DNA of 64,000 nucleotides from CAKVLS01 sp045534265. Lineage in GTDB: Bacteria > Bacillota > Clostridia > Christensenellales > UBA1242. The notes beneath the pieces were generated by a model. The model was not told the DNA's origin. It made no database searches and saw only the letters and a list, made by a program, of their open reading frames with translations. The stretch is taken from the NCBI GenBank assembly GCA_045534265.1, contig JAZSJH010000005.1, positions 124,001 to 188,000 of the forward strand, in the 5' to 3' direction. Positions 33,495 to 43,132 of the stretch are shown piece by piece. The position numbers and the translations under genes were made by a program. Within the stretch, counting starts at the first letter, position 1. Each line of letters starts with the position of its first letter.

Positions 33495-34934
33495 ATGCAA
33501 GATAAAGAGATTTTGATTAGGCTAAAAAAGATTGAGCGCGAACTTGCCCAAAGACAGCAAAAAAACAAAGTTTTGCATTATAACAAAACTCCGCCTTTTC
33601 ATTACAAACAAATAGCCTTTCACAAAGCCCCGCAAAAAAATCGCTGGGTGTTTGGTGGTAATCGTAGCGGCAAGACAGAATGCGGCGCTGTGGAAGTAAT
33701 ATATATGGCAAGGGGCATACACCCGTATAGAGAAAATAAAAAGTCAACTAGCGGCTGGGTGGTGTCACTTTCGCAACAAGTCCAAAGAGATGTAGCTCAG
33801 AGCAAAATACTAAATTATCTCAATCCCGATTGGATAGTAGATATATCAATGCTTTCTGGCAAAAAAGATAACCCACAAAATGGTGTTATTGACTTTATAA
33901 CCATCAAAAATGTTTTGGGTGGAATATCTAGAATTGGCTTCAAAAGTTGTGACCAAGGCAGAGAAAAGTTCCAAGGAACATCACTTGATTATGTCTGGTT
34001 TGATGAAGAACCGCCACAAGATATATACAACGAATGTTTAATGAGAGTTTTGGACAAAAAAGGTGATATTTTTGGTACTATGACACCGCTCAAAGGCCTT
34101 ACTTGGGTTTATAGTCAAATATATCTAAATCCTACAAATAGTAAAGATATTTGGTGTGAGTTTATGCAATGGGAAGACAACCCCTACCTTGACAAAGCCG
34201 AAATAGCAAAGCTAGAAAGTACCCTTTCAAAAGACGAACTAGACAGTAGAAAGTACGGAAAATTTTCAAGTTCGGCGGGACTTGTATATACAGAGTTTGA
34301 CGAAAGTGTAAATGTAATTGAGCCTTTCAATATCCCAAGAGAGTGGCAAGACAATATATCTATAGACCCCGGGCTTAATAACCCGTTGGCTTGTCACTTT
34401 TATGCGGTTGACTATGACGGAAATATATTTGTGGTGGGTGAGCATTTTGAGGCGGGAAGGACTGTTGAGTATCACGCACAAAAAATAAAGCAGCTTGCAA
34501 AGAGTTTAGACTGGCACGTTGATAGTGGCGGAAAGTTAAATGCTCTCATTGATAGTGCCGCCAATCAAAAAACTCTAGCTTCGGCAAAATCTGTTAGTGA
34601 GCTTTTTTATGATAACGGCATAAATGTTAACCCTAAGGTTAATAAAGATTTGTTTAGTGGTATATCCAAAGTAAAAAGCTATTTCAAAAACGCCCAAGGC
34701 AAAAGTAAATTATTTATTTTTAAGTCTTGTCCAAATCTTATTAGAGAGATAAAAAGCTATTTTTGGGGAGATAATGATGTCCCTATCAAAAAAGATGACC
34801 ACTGCCTAGATGAACTTAGATATTACATAATGTCAAGACCCGAAAATGCCAAACAAAAAATTCAAAAAAGCATAATAACCAAAGACAAAGACAGACTTTT
34901 GCGAAGGATAAAAAACGAAAGAAAAAGTTTATAG
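33495..34934 (+). CDS. Phage terminase large subunit
   Basis: This 479-residue packaging motor has an N-terminal ATPase with Walker A GGNRSGKT (54-61) and Walker B VWFDEEPP (D170, E171), then an RNase-H-like nuclease with acidic residues D291 (SIDPGLNN), D353 (LIDSAANQ) and the KKDDHCLDE cluster (432-440). All catalytic residues appear intact. The start was set at the ATG after AGAGGAG; an in-frame TTG 21 bases upstream is less likely. Closest in feel to P22/Sf6-type terminases, fitting the downstream gene order. Confidence 0.93.
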   Translation: MQDKEILIRLKKIERELAQRQQKNKVLHYNKTPPFHYKQIAFHKAPQKNRWVFGGNRSGKTECGAVEVIYMARGIHPYRENKKSTSGWVVSLSQQVQRDVAQSKILNYLNPDWIVDISMLSGKKDNPQNGVIDFITIKNVLGGISRIGFKSCDQGREKFQGTSLDYVWFDEEPPQDIYNECLMRVLDKKGDIFGTMTPLKGLTWVYSQIYLNPTNSKDIWCEFMQWEDNPYLDKAEIAKLESTLSKDELDSRKYGKFSSSAGLVYTEFDESVNVIEPFNIPREWQDNISIDPGLNNPLACHFYAVDYDGNIFVVGEHFEAGRTVEYHAQKIKQLAKSLDWHVDSGGKLNALIDSAANQKTLASAKSVSELFYDNGINVNPKVNKDLFSGISKVKSYFKNAQGKSKLFIFKSCPNLIREIKSYFWGDNDVPIKKDDHCLDELRYYIMSRPENAKQKIQKSIITKDKDRLLRRIKNERKSL

Positions 34935-34942
34935 GAGGTTTG

Positions 34943-35221
34943 ATGAAAAAAATTGATGAAAAAATAAAAAAAGCCCTACTAAAAAAAGCTCTAGGCTACA
35001 AGTCAACCGAAATTATTGAAGAATACACCAACACTGATGAAGGTATGGTTTTGCAAAAGAAAAAAGTAACATCAAAAGATGTCCCGCCCGATCTTGCATC
35101 TTTTAAGGCACTTTTAGATAATCAAACACCAAAAGGCGAGTTTGATGATATGACAGATGAGCAGCTTTTAGAAGAAAAAGAAGAGCTGCTAAGAAAACTT
35201 TATAAAAAGGAGAATTTATGA
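34943..35221 (+). CDS. Small phage protein between terminase and portal
   Basis: This 92-residue charged protein starts MKKIDEKIKKALLKKALGYK and contains KKVTSKDVPPDLASFKALLD, a pattern seen, from memory, in small proteins beside terminase genes of Firmicutes phages. It could act as or with the terminase small subunit, but no DNA-binding motif is clear. AGGAGG lies 4 bases before the chosen ATG; the TTG just upstream is too close to it. It overlaps the portal gene by 4 bases (ATGA). Confidence 0.7.
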   Translation: MKKIDEKIKKALLKKALGYKSTEIIEEYTNTDEGMVLQKKKVTSKDVPPDLASFKALLDNQTPKGEFDDMTDEQLLEEKEELLRKLYKKENL

Positions 35222-37089
35222 AAAACAAAGATAGAGCAATCAAACTTTTAATTGACGAAATAAAAAATGATTTTGCTCAAAGACAAAACGAAAGAAAAAT
35301 CTACGAAGCACAATGGCAACTAAACAACAATTTTTTGCTAGGCAACCAATACTGTTTTGTGTCAATGCTAAACAATGTAGAAGAGTATGACAAAAAGTAC
35401 TTCTGGCAAGAAAGAGAAGTATTTAACCACATAGCACCTATTGTAGATGTTAGACTTTCAAAACTTGTATCAATAAGACCCAAGATGTCTGTTATTCCTG
35501 CAAGCAGCGAAGAGAGCGATATCAAAGTTGCAAAACTTGCAAAAGATATTTTGGAGTCAACATACCAAAAGTTCAACCTAAGCAAAGTGATCGCCGAAGC
35601 AACAAAATGGAGTGAAATTTGCGGAACTGCCTTTTACAAAGTAATTTGGAAAAACCAAAAAGGCAAAGTGATTGCAAAAGATGAATTAGGCAATATGATC
35701 AAAGAAGGCGATCTTGAGATTATTGCTGTACCACCTTATGAGATATTTCCAGAAGCCAGCTGCTATGCGGGGCTTGAGGAATGTTCTAGTTTGATTCACG
35801 CCAAAGCATATAGTGTAGAGAATATAAAATCAATCTGGGGTGTAGATGTAGCTCCCGAAGATGTTGATGTATTTTCGCTAGAAAACAAAGAAGGTCTTGG
35901 TGGTATGGGATATGTTGCAAGCTCTAGCAAGTTTACTTCTAGCGTAAAATCAAATCACGCTGTTGTTATCGAAAAATACGAAGCACCTTCAACAAAATAC
36001 CCAAATGGTAGATTAATTACTATTTGTCAAGACAAGCTTTTGTATATGGGCGAACTACCTTTTGTTAATGGTGTAGATAACAAACGCACATTCCCATTTG
36101 TAAGGCAAGTAGCTATCGATAAACCAGGGTGTTTCTGGGGCGGTAGCATTATCGAGAGAATTATTCCCGTTCAAAGAGCATACAACGCAATAAAAAATAG
36201 AAAGCATGAGTACCTAAATAGACTTTCTATGGGCGTTTTATCTGTAGAAGATGGCTCTATTGATACAGACCTTCTAGAAGAAGAAGGTTTGTCTCCGGGC
36301 AAAGTTTTGATTTATAGACAGGGAGCCAATCCGCCAGATATTCTAAAAAGCGATTCTGTTCCGGCAGATTTTACAAAAGAAGAAGAAAGACTTTTGCAAG
36401 AGTTTTATGAAATCAGCGGCGTTAGCGAACTATTTGCTGAGTTTTCTAAAGTTAATAGTAATATAAGCGGTGTATCGCTTAGTTTGCTACTTGAGCAAGC
36501 AGAGTCAAAGCTAGCTCCAACTATAGATAATATAAAGTGCGCCGTAAAAGAAGTGGCAAAACATATATTAAGACTTTATAAGCAATTTGCTACAACCCCT
36601 AGACTACTTAAACTATCCAACAAAGGTCAAGTCGAAGTGTTGTATTTTAATAACAGCGACATAACATCAGAAGATATTGTTTTTGAAACTGAAAACGAAC
36701 TTGGCGAAAGTCTAGCCCAAAGAAGAGCAAATATTTTTGAAATGTTAGACAAAGGTCTTCTTCACAATAGCGAAGGCAAAATGAGCGATTATAACAAGAT
36801 AAAACTACTTGAAATGTTAGGCTTTGGTATTTGGGAAGATGGTGTAGATATGGAAAGACTACATATAAAAAGAGCCGAAAATGAAAATATGGCTTTGTCA
36901 AAAAATCATAGCAAAGTCGAAGTTTTGGAGATAGACGCACACGAGTATCATATCAAAACCCACATAGCATATATGCTATCTAACGAATACGAAGAAAAAT
37001 TAAAACAAATACCTAACTTAAAAGACAAAATTTTGTCACACATAAGAGTACACAAAACTTATCAAAAAATGGAAAACGAAAAGGAGTAA
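35218..37089 (+). CDS. Phage portal protein, P22-like
   Basis: This 623-residue protein matches P22-type portal proteins in size and layout: an N-terminal charged region, KWSEICGTAFYKVIW, PPYEIFPEA, FWGGSIIERIIPVQRAYNAI and a long helical C-terminal part. The portal ring forms the DNA entry vertex and docks the terminase. It overlaps the previous gene by ATGA and is followed 2 bases later by the scaffold gene. No frameshift is seen. Confidence 0.9.
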   Translation: MKNKDRAIKLLIDEIKNDFAQRQNERKIYEAQWQLNNNFLLGNQYCFVSMLNNVEEYDKKYFWQEREVFNHIAPIVDVRLSKLVSIRPKMSVIPASSEESDIKVAKLAKDILESTYQKFNLSKVIAEATKWSEICGTAFYKVIWKNQKGKVIAKDELGNMIKEGDLEIIAVPPYEIFPEASCYAGLEECSSLIHAKAYSVENIKSIWGVDVAPEDVDVFSLENKEGLGGMGYVASSSKFTSSVKSNHAVVIEKYEAPSTKYPNGRLITICQDKLLYMGELPFVNGVDNKRTFPFVRQVAIDKPGCFWGGSIIERIIPVQRAYNAIKNRKHEYLNRLSMGVLSVEDGSIDTDLLEEEGLSPGKVLIYRQGANPPDILKSDSVPADFTKEEERLLQEFYEISGVSELFAEFSKVNSNISGVSLSLLLEQAESKLAPTIDNIKCAVKEVAKHILRLYKQFATTPRLLKLSNKGQVEVLYFNNSDITSEDIVFETENELGESLAQRRANIFEMLDKGLLHNSEGKMSDYNKIKLLEMLGFGIWEDGVDMERLHIKRAENENMALSKNHSKVEVLEIDAHEYHIKTHIAYMLSNEYEEKLKQIPNLKDKILSHIRVHKTYQKMENEKE

Positions 37090-37091
37090 TT

Positions 37092-37715
37092 ATGGAAGAA
37101 AACAAAGATATTATGGAACAACCACAACAGCTATCTGCAGCCCAAGACGCAACTGCGCAAGAAAAAGAAAGTGGGGCGGTGGTAGAGAGCGAAAAGGGCT
37201 CCATACTCGGCAAGTTCAAAGACCCTGAAAGTTTAGAAAAGGCATATGAAAATCTGCAAAAAGAATTTACAAAAAAATGCCAACAACTATCTTCTTCTCA
37301 AAAGGACTTAGAAAGTCTAAAAAACAAAAGAGAAGACAGTTCTTTAGAGTTTTTAGAAAATAACCCCGAGGCAAAAGATTACATAGATGTCCTAAAAAAT
37401 ATGATAGCTAGCGATAAACTTCTGCAAAACACAGTAAGTCCGCTAAATGCTGCCTGGAACAAATTTAGACAAGACAACTATGTATCACAAAGTACTTTGG
37501 CAAATAACGAAGAGTTTTTGGAAAGGTACATCTATAGTAACGAAAATGTAAAACAAAAAGTGCTAAATGATTATTTTAAGGGCTTGGACAGAGAAACGGT
37601 TCCGCCAATGATAGCAAAACAAATAGGTTCTAAGTCGATTTTGACCAAAAACACAAAACCATCTAGTTTTGTAGAAGCCGGAAAAATAGTCAAAAGCATA
37701 CTAGAAAAACAATAA
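37092..37715 (+). CDS. Phage scaffolding protein
   Basis: This 207-residue, highly charged, coiled-coil-rich protein has a disordered Gln/Ala/Glu N-terminus, then GKFKDPESLEKAYENLQKEF and long helices. Size, composition and position between portal and capsid genes match phage scaffolding proteins, which shape the procapsid and leave before packaging. Sequence alone would not prove it; synteny does most of the work. AAAAGGAG precedes the ATG. Confidence 0.82.
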   Translation: MEENKDIMEQPQQLSAAQDATAQEKESGAVVESEKGSILGKFKDPESLEKAYENLQKEFTKKCQQLSSSQKDLESLKNKREDSSLEFLENNPEAKDYIDVLKNMIASDKLLQNTVSPLNAAWNKFRQDNYVSQSTLANNEEFLERYIYSNENVKQKVLNDYFKGLDRETVPPMIAKQIGSKSILTKNTKPSSFVEAGKIVKSILEKQ

Positions 37716-37725
37716 GGAGAACAAA

Positions 37726-38907
37726 ATGGTAACATTAACAAGTGCACAAGACGCACTAAAGTCAGTGTATTTAGGTGTGGTATCTGACCAACTAAATATA
37801 AACAGCAACCCACTTCTTGCAAAAATCAAACAAACATCAAGAGATGTGTGGGGTAAAGAAATAAGAAAATTAGCACCATTTGGTATTAATGGTGGTATCG
37901 GCGCTGGTACAGAAGACGGAAGCCTTCCTACATCTGCCGAAAATAAGTACGTTCAATTCGTAACAACTCTAAAAAACCTATATGGTACAGTGGAAATTTC
38001 AGACAAGGCAATTAGAGCATCAAGTAATAACGCAGGGGCTTTTGTAAACCTTCTTAATGATGAAATGGAAGGCCTTGTAAAAGCTAGTCAATTCAACCTA
38101 AGCCGTATGCTATATGGTGATGGAACAGGCGTTTTGGCTACTGTAGTATCATATGCTGGTGGAGTTTTGACACTTTCTTCTGTCAAAAACTTAGTAGAAG
38201 GTATGGTTATTGATACATACGCAGGCGATACAGCCGTTGCTGGTCTTTGTGGTTTGAGAATTTCAGTTGTAGATAGAGCTGCAAAAGCAGTTAAATTTAC
38301 TCAAACACCTGCTGTAAACTTTGAAGCTGGACAAACTATCTATATCCAAAAATCAAAAGACAACGAAATCACTGGTCTTGGAGCTATTTTCAAAACAACA
38401 GGTACTTTGTATGGAGTAGACAAAACTATCTATCCTTGGATGAATCCATACATCAAAACCGAAGCTGGCGAAATCAATGACAATATGATTCAAGTAGCCA
38501 TTGACGAACTAGAAGAAAACAGCGGCAGCAAAGTAGACTTTATTACTTGTTCTGCAACAGTAAAAAGAGCTTTCTCTCAATACCTAACATACTTTAGAAG
38601 AAACATTGATGTTATGGAACTAGAAGGCGGCTACAAAGCCCTTTCTTACAATGGTATTCCTATCGTTTCAGATAGATTTATCGAAGATGACACTATGTAC
38701 CTTCTAAACACAGAAGAGTTTAACCTTCATCAACTATGTGACTGGAACTGGCTAGAAGGCGAAGATGGAAAAATCATCAAACAAGTAGCTGGATATCCAA
38801 AATACACAGCAACTTTAGTCAAATATGCAGACCTTATTTGTAACAAGCCAAATGGTCAAGCAAAAATTACAGGCATTTCTTCTAGCGTAACAAATCCGCT
38901 AGCATAA
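37726..38907 (+). CDS. Phage major capsid protein (HK97 fold, P22 coat-like)
   Basis: This 393-residue protein has the common capsid layout: an N-terminal arm, a strand-rich E-loop region (AENKYVQFVTTLKNLYGTVE, then ISDKAIRAS), a helix with ELEENSGSKVDFITCSATV and a C-terminal A domain with YNGIPIVSDRFI. No capsid protease is encoded, consistent with a separate scaffold. An 11-bp hairpin follows the stop. The frame is intact, without premature stops. Confidence 0.88.
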   Translation: MVTLTSAQDALKSVYLGVVSDQLNINSNPLLAKIKQTSRDVWGKEIRKLAPFGINGGIGAGTEDGSLPTSAENKYVQFVTTLKNLYGTVEISDKAIRASSNNAGAFVNLLNDEMEGLVKASQFNLSRMLYGDGTGVLATVVSYAGGVLTLSSVKNLVEGMVIDTYAGDTAVAGLCGLRISVVDRAAKAVKFTQTPAVNFEAGQTIYIQKSKDNEITGLGAIFKTTGTLYGVDKTIYPWMNPYIKTEAGEINDNMIQVAIDELEENSGSKVDFITCSATVKRAFSQYLTYFRRNIDVMELEGGYKALSYNGIPIVSDRFIEDDTMYLLNTEEFNLHQLCDWNWLEGEDGKIIKQVAGYPKYTATLVKYADLICNKPNGQAKITGISSSVTNPLA

Positions 38908-38918
38908 TATTTTTTGGT

Positions 38919-38950
38919 ATGGCAGGCAAGGTTTTGCCTGTCATATTTTT
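38919..38950 (+). terminator. Hairpin after the capsid gene
   Basis: ATGGCAGGCAA (38919-38929) pairs with TTGCCTGTCAT (38934-38944), with one G-T pair, and is followed by ATTTTTAT. It may partly terminate transcription or stabilise the capsid mRNA. Confidence 0.75.
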
Positions 38951-38967
38951 ATAAAAAAGGATTTTGT

Positions 38968-39297
38968 ATGAAAAAATTAATTACACAAGATGTTTATGAC
39001 ATAGTAAAACAAATAAAGCAAATAGACAAAAATTATTTTGTTATGTATGACGGAGAAAAGAAAAAATACGAACTACACGACCAAAGATATAAGCCAACTT
39101 TTTCGATTACACTTTTTGATAAACTAGACAAAAGAAGTATCAAAAAAGTTTACAATAGCCAAAGCAAAAATTCACTTGAGATACTTAAGGCAATAGATAA
39201 GACAAACGACAATATAGAAAAGCACGCAACAGAACTGATTATAGACAAAGCAAAATGTAATATAAAAGAAAAGTTAAACAACAAAAAATATTTATAA
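38968..39297 (+). CDS. Small phage protein after the capsid gene
   Basis: This 109-residue, Lys-rich protein starts MKKLITQDVYDIVKQIKQID and has no known motif. The start was set at the ATG preceded by AAAGGA; the open frame reaches 18 codons upstream across the hairpin but without a ribosome binding site. Position suggests a head accessory protein, perhaps decoration or head completion. Function is unknown. Confidence 0.7.
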   Translation: MKKLITQDVYDIVKQIKQIDKNYFVMYDGEKKKYELHDQRYKPTFSITLFDKLDKRSIKKVYNSQSKNSLEILKAIDKTNDNIEKHATELIIDKAKCNIKEKLNNKKYL

Positions 39298-39309
39298 TAG
39301 GAGAACTAA

Positions 39310-39873
39310 ATGACAGTAAAAGAAGTTTTAACACTATCTAGTCAATTTCTAAACAAAGAAGACGAACTCAAAGATGATATCGCAAGCGGTGGAGAAAGTA
39401 GTGGTACAAAAACATTCAAAACACTTCTTAACGCAGTAAACATTGTTAATAACGAAATCGCAAGTGATTATTTTCCTTTGACGATAGAAGAAGAAATTGA
39501 TATCCAAAATAACAAAATATATTATGACGACTTAAGTAAAAATGTAAAAGATATATATACAATCACATCTTTAGATAGGTCTATGTCTTATAGATTCAAA
39601 ACTTTTGAAAATTATCTCAATGTATTTGCTGGCGGCAGAGTAGTGATAACTTATAGTTATTTTCCTGAGCAAGCTGCCGCACAAGATATACTTACTACTT
39701 TTGGTGGCAAGGTTTCTGCACGAACATTTGCCCTTGGCGTTGTGGCTGAATATTATTTTATCAGTGGCATTTTTGATGAAGCGCAAGTTTGGCACAAAAG
39801 ATTTGTCGATAGCATAAACAGCAATTTGTCAAAAAAAGGCATTGTAAAAATGCCCAAAAGGAAGTGGCTATGA
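39310..39873 (+). CDS. Putative head-tail connector (P22 gp4-like)
   Basis: This 187-residue protein starts MTVKEVLTLSSQFLNKEDEL and is mostly helical with a strand-rich middle (VVITYSYFPEQ), ending in a basic tail. Size and place after the capsid gene fit P22 gp4-type or HK97 gp6-type adaptor proteins that extend the portal after packaging. The last bases overlap the next gene by ATGA. Assignment is mainly from synteny. Confidence 0.6.
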   Translation: MTVKEVLTLSSQFLNKEDELKDDIASGGESSGTKTFKTLLNAVNIVNNEIASDYFPLTIEEEIDIQNNKIYYDDLSKNVKDIYTITSLDRSMSYRFKTFENYLNVFAGGRVVITYSYFPEQAAAQDILTTFGGKVSARTFALGVVAEYYFISGIFDEAQVWHKRFVDSINSNLSKKGIVKMPKRKWL

Positions 39874-41381
39874 TATATGAAAAAACACTTCCTACAAAAA
39901 AATATAAGTACAAAAAAATAACTATCACTGATTTTTCGCAAGGTCAAAATTCGTCACTCAATGGCGAATTATCAAAATATTCAAAACCTATAACCTTGTA
40001 CAACTACATAACAAAAAATGGAAAACTACAGACAAGCTATGGACTTGACTATTTGACTCTTCCTACAAGTGAGAGTGATAGTGATGCAACTATGCTCCCA
40101 AGCTATGAAAGCATAGGGGTAGATTATCAAGGCGTTTGGGTGTATAAGTATTACGACACCGAAAGCCAAAAGAATAGTTATGACCTTATCTTGTATGGAG
40201 CCAATGGCTACCTTTATTGGATAAGTTTGCTCAATGGCGACAGCAATATCTATAGACTATATGAAATAGTTTTGACCAGCAAACCAACAATAATTAACTA
40301 CCGTATGAGTGACCGAAATTACCTTTTGATTTGTAGCGAAACTGACGGTATGATAGCTTGGGACGGAGTAACAATTCCTACCAAAATAGCATCAGCACCG
40401 AACATTAGGTCGGTGGCAGTTTATAAAAATAGATTGTTTGCACTTGTCTCAAATAAGTTTCAAATAAGATACAGCAAAGAACTAAATCCAACCAACTGGG
40501 TAATTGACGGAAATGCCGATAATTCGGGCATTATACGACTTTCCGACCAATTGGGCGGCACTAGCAAAATAATAGAATTTATGGGAAGTCTTTATGTTAT
40601 AAGAGATAATGGCATAAGCAAAATTATTTTTTATGAAGATGATGATAGCTACAAAATTTCGCACATATTTTTTGCCGGCAGTATGATATATGGTGAGAGT
40701 GTTGTATGTTGCGAAAGAGAAATTTATTTTGCAACTCGTGATGGAATTTTTACCTTTGACGGGGTGACGGTTGAAAAGGTAAATCTAAATATTGATATGC
40801 TGTTTGGTATAGACAATCAACAGGGCGCCAAGGCTGTTTTTCACAAAGGCAAATATTATCTTGCTTGCAGGCTAAACTATAATGACAATAGTTTTATGGG
40901 TGACGAAATGCCAGGAGAAAGTTTTGTTAATAATACAATACTTGCTCTTGATATTAAGTCGAAAAAGTTTGAGCTTATGCGTGGTGTAGACGCCGTGGAT
41001 ATTATGCCGCTAGAAGTGGGGCGTATCAGTAAACTTGTTGTTTTGACAAGGGGTACTCACAGCAAAAAACTTGCTCAGATAAACAACTCTGGTGAGTACT
41101 TTGGACAAAGCTTGATGAAAGTGTATAAGGCAAACAAATATTCTTTTGACAAGTTAGATGATTGCAAGATTGTAAAAAATTTTTGCATTTTGTCAACTTA
41201 TGATGTTGAGATAAAAATCAAAACCGACCTTACGCAAAAAGATTATTCTATCAAAGGCTCAGCCGCTCCACAAAAAGTAGTTGTGAATTTGCCTGGAAAC
41301 TTGATTGAGTTTGAAATATGTTCTTTGAGTAGTGATGCAGATATCTCTGCTTTTTCAATAGAGGTGATGTGTGATGGATAA
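39870..41381 (+). CDS. Propeller-like tail hub, P22 gp10-like
   Basis: This 503-residue, strand-rich protein starts with ITDFSQGQNSSLNGELSKYS and contains blade-like repeats such as YDLILYGANGYLYWI, NRLFALVSNKFQIRYS and GSLYVIRDNGISKIIFY and EIYFATRDGIFTFDG, consistent with a beta-propeller. P22 gp10, the packaged-DNA stabilisation protein next to gp4, is a propeller of similar size. The ATG was chosen over an upstream GTG because AAAGGA is 7 bases away. It overlaps its upstream neighbour by 4 bases. Confidence 0.7.
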   Translation: MIYEKTLPTKKYKYKKITITDFSQGQNSSLNGELSKYSKPITLYNYITKNGKLQTSYGLDYLTLPTSESDSDATMLPSYESIGVDYQGVWVYKYYDTESQKNSYDLILYGANGYLYWISLLNGDSNIYRLYEIVLTSKPTIINYRMSDRNYLLICSETDGMIAWDGVTIPTKIASAPNIRSVAVYKNRLFALVSNKFQIRYSKELNPTNWVIDGNADNSGIIRLSDQLGGTSKIIEFMGSLYVIRDNGISKIIFYEDDDSYKISHIFFAGSMIYGESVVCCEREIYFATRDGIFTFDGVTVEKVNLNIDMLFGIDNQQGAKAVFHKGKYYLACRLNYNDNSFMGDEMPGESFVNNTILALDIKSKKFELMRGVDAVDIMPLEVGRISKLVVLTRGTHSKKLAQINNSGEYFGQSLMKVYKANKYSFDKLDDCKIVKNFCILSTYDVEIKIKTDLTQKDYSIKGSAAPQKVVVNLPGNLIEFEICSLSSDADISAFSIEVMCDG

Positions 41382-42795
41382 ATCTCGTCTTGCCTTAATG
41401 AAAATTGAAGAACTCGAAGAACTTTTGCACAAGGGCTCAAAGGATACTCAAACCGAAGATGAAACGCCGCCCCCAGAACCTGATGAAGAGAGTGGTGGTT
41501 ATATAGATAAAGCTGACCTTGTGTCAGTAAACTTTAATAACAAAACAGCAACAAAAACTTTTTCTATATCAACAGAAGGTTTTGACTTTGGTTTTGGACC
41601 TAAGACATTTTTTATAAGTGGCAATTTATCTTCAACTATAGCAACAAGTTATACAATCAAAGTGTATATCAATGGTTACTTTAATACAGAGATAAATTTA
41701 CCAAATGTGACGCTTTATCACTACGCTCAATTTTTGGTTACAACTTGCAATTACAGCAAAGAAACTTTTGTTATGCTTGAAATTATTCCAAGTGTTATAG
41801 ACTTAAATACAATCACCGCAAATGGTTTTACATTAAAAACAAATGAAGTGGCAACAATCACGCCCACATTCAAAACACCAACAGACCTTGGCAGAAATGA
41901 TAACAAAATCAAATTTACTGTTTTAGATGGATTAGACAACCTAGGTGGAACTTACCAAAAGTATGGTTTTGCAACGCTAGAAGAAGGTGTTTTATATGCT
42001 GGTGAATGTAATAAAGAAAACTTTGCTTTTGAAAATAGCAATTATATAAGAGAGATAACAACATACACAGACAAAGGTGTTGACTTTACAACTACATATT
42101 ACGCAAGGGCAGCAACTTCTACAACACCATATTGTTATTGGTATCAAGCTTTGTATTATTCGGACTCAACTTTAACCGCAGTTTGCGCATACAAAAACTT
42201 GTCTTTAGATGGAACTCCAGTTTCTTTGTACAAAAACCATAACAATTGGCAAGTAACACCGGCCGTAAATTCTGCGGGCAAGGGATATACAAAAACACTA
42301 AGTATTGCAGAAACTGAAATGAATTTTGGTTATACAACAACAAACGGCGTTGTAAGTTCTGTTAATTTTTATAGAAGAACAGATCCTTTCAAAGGTTTTG
42401 AAAGTGGAGCATTGCCACTGGCTCGAAATCTTGAAGAAACAGGGTATTTAATACCTTGCTTTTTGCTAAAGTCGGGACAATTGTACTTTTTTATTGAAGA
42501 CACTGTTACAGAACCGACATTAGTTTCTGGCATTAATGACCATATAGATAAGGTAACTCACGCTGTATTTGATGGTAGCCAAGACAAAATCCTTATGTTT
42601 TATAGATCAAATGGTTATCTTAAATGCTACCATATATCAAGATTATCAAATGGCTATTACCAAGGCGATTATTTTGACAATATGGGTTATGGCTTGAGCG
42701 AATATATGCCACTTATTGGAAATGATGCTGCATTTGTTTATGGAGATAAAATATTCTTTACAAAAGAGGCGAATAAACTATGGTTAAGCACTTAA
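41374..42795 (+). CDS. Putative tail appendage or receptor-binding protein
   Basis: This 473-residue protein has a short helical N-terminus (about 1-25), a Pro/Glu linker (ETPPPEPDEESGG, about 30-43), then a beta-rich body with many aromatic and Thr/Ser residues and blade-like repeats near the C-terminus. This fits a tail fibre or spike that docks by its N-terminus. No known enzymatic motif is seen. GAGGTGAT precedes the ATG, which lies 8 bases inside the previous gene. Confidence 0.6.
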   Translation: MDKSRLALMKIEELEELLHKGSKDTQTEDETPPPEPDEESGGYIDKADLVSVNFNNKTATKTFSISTEGFDFGFGPKTFFISGNLSSTIATSYTIKVYINGYFNTEINLPNVTLYHYAQFLVTTCNYSKETFVMLEIIPSVIDLNTITANGFTLKTNEVATITPTFKTPTDLGRNDNKIKFTVLDGLDNLGGTYQKYGFATLEEGVLYAGECNKENFAFENSNYIREITTYTDKGVDFTTTYYARAATSTTPYCYWYQALYYSDSTLTAVCAYKNLSLDGTPVSLYKNHNNWQVTPAVNSAGKGYTKTLSIAETEMNFGYTTTNGVVSSVNFYRRTDPFKGFESGALPLARNLEETGYLIPCFLLKSGQLYFFIEDTVTEPTLVSGINDHIDKVTHAVFDGSQDKILMFYRSNGYLKCYHISRLSNGYYQGDYFDNMGYGLSEYMPLIGNDAAFVYGDKIFFTKEANKLWLST

Positions 42796-42929
42796 GCAAA
42801 CAAGAACTTGTTAATTTTTTTATAAGACAAAATCAAAAGAAACATAATGGAGGAGGTTATTATCTGCATAACTACACAAAGCAAAACTATGCAGAAAAAC
42901 AACAATGTGGGAAGAAATCTTCAAACTAG
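42780..42929 (+). CDS. Possible 49-residue gene overlapping both neighbours
   Basis: An ATG at 42780 opens a 49-codon frame (MVKHLSKQELVNFFIRQNQK, then a basic, Tyr/Gln-rich stretch) that fills the space between the tail gene and holin, overlapping them by 16 and 25 bases. GAGG lies about 10 bases upstream. Without it the holin start would have no nearby ribosome binding site, so translational coupling is plausible. Not recognised. Confidence 0.45.
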   Translation: MVKHLSKQELVNFFIRQNQKKHNGGGYYLHNYTKQNYAEKQQCGKKSSN

Positions 42930-43132
42930 CATTGTCTAATGGCATTTGGTCTGCTATGTTTTTGGGGCTTTTGGTTTTTCAGTTAAAAGACAGCTCAAAA
43001 AGAGAGAAAAAGTATCAAGAAACAATATCTAGACTCAATGAGCATTTGGGTGCTGTAAGCGACATAAAAGAAGAAGTAAAAGAAATCCGCCAAGCAGTAA
43101 TGGAAGGAAAGGTGAAAGGAAAAAATGAGTAA
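42905..43132 (+). CDS. BhlA/UviB-family holin-like protein
   Basis: This 75-residue protein starts MWEEIFKLALSNGIWSAMFL, has one membrane helix (about 11-27), then a charged coiled coil (KDSSKREKKYQETISRLNEH). This is the BhlA/UviB pattern, described as holin or bacteriocin-secretion protein in Bacillus and Clostridium phages. It overlaps a second holin-like gene by 8 bases. No good ribosome binding site precedes the ATG. Confidence 0.8.
   Translation: MWEEIFKLALSNGIWSAMFLGLLVFQLKDSSKREKKYQETISRLNEHLGAVSDIKEEVKEIRQAVMEGKVKGKNE

Noticed and set aside
42847..42939. 30-codon frame starting at the ATG before GGAGGAGG
   Set aside because: The Shine-Dalgarno-like sequence lies after, not before, this ATG, and the peptide has no recognisable features.
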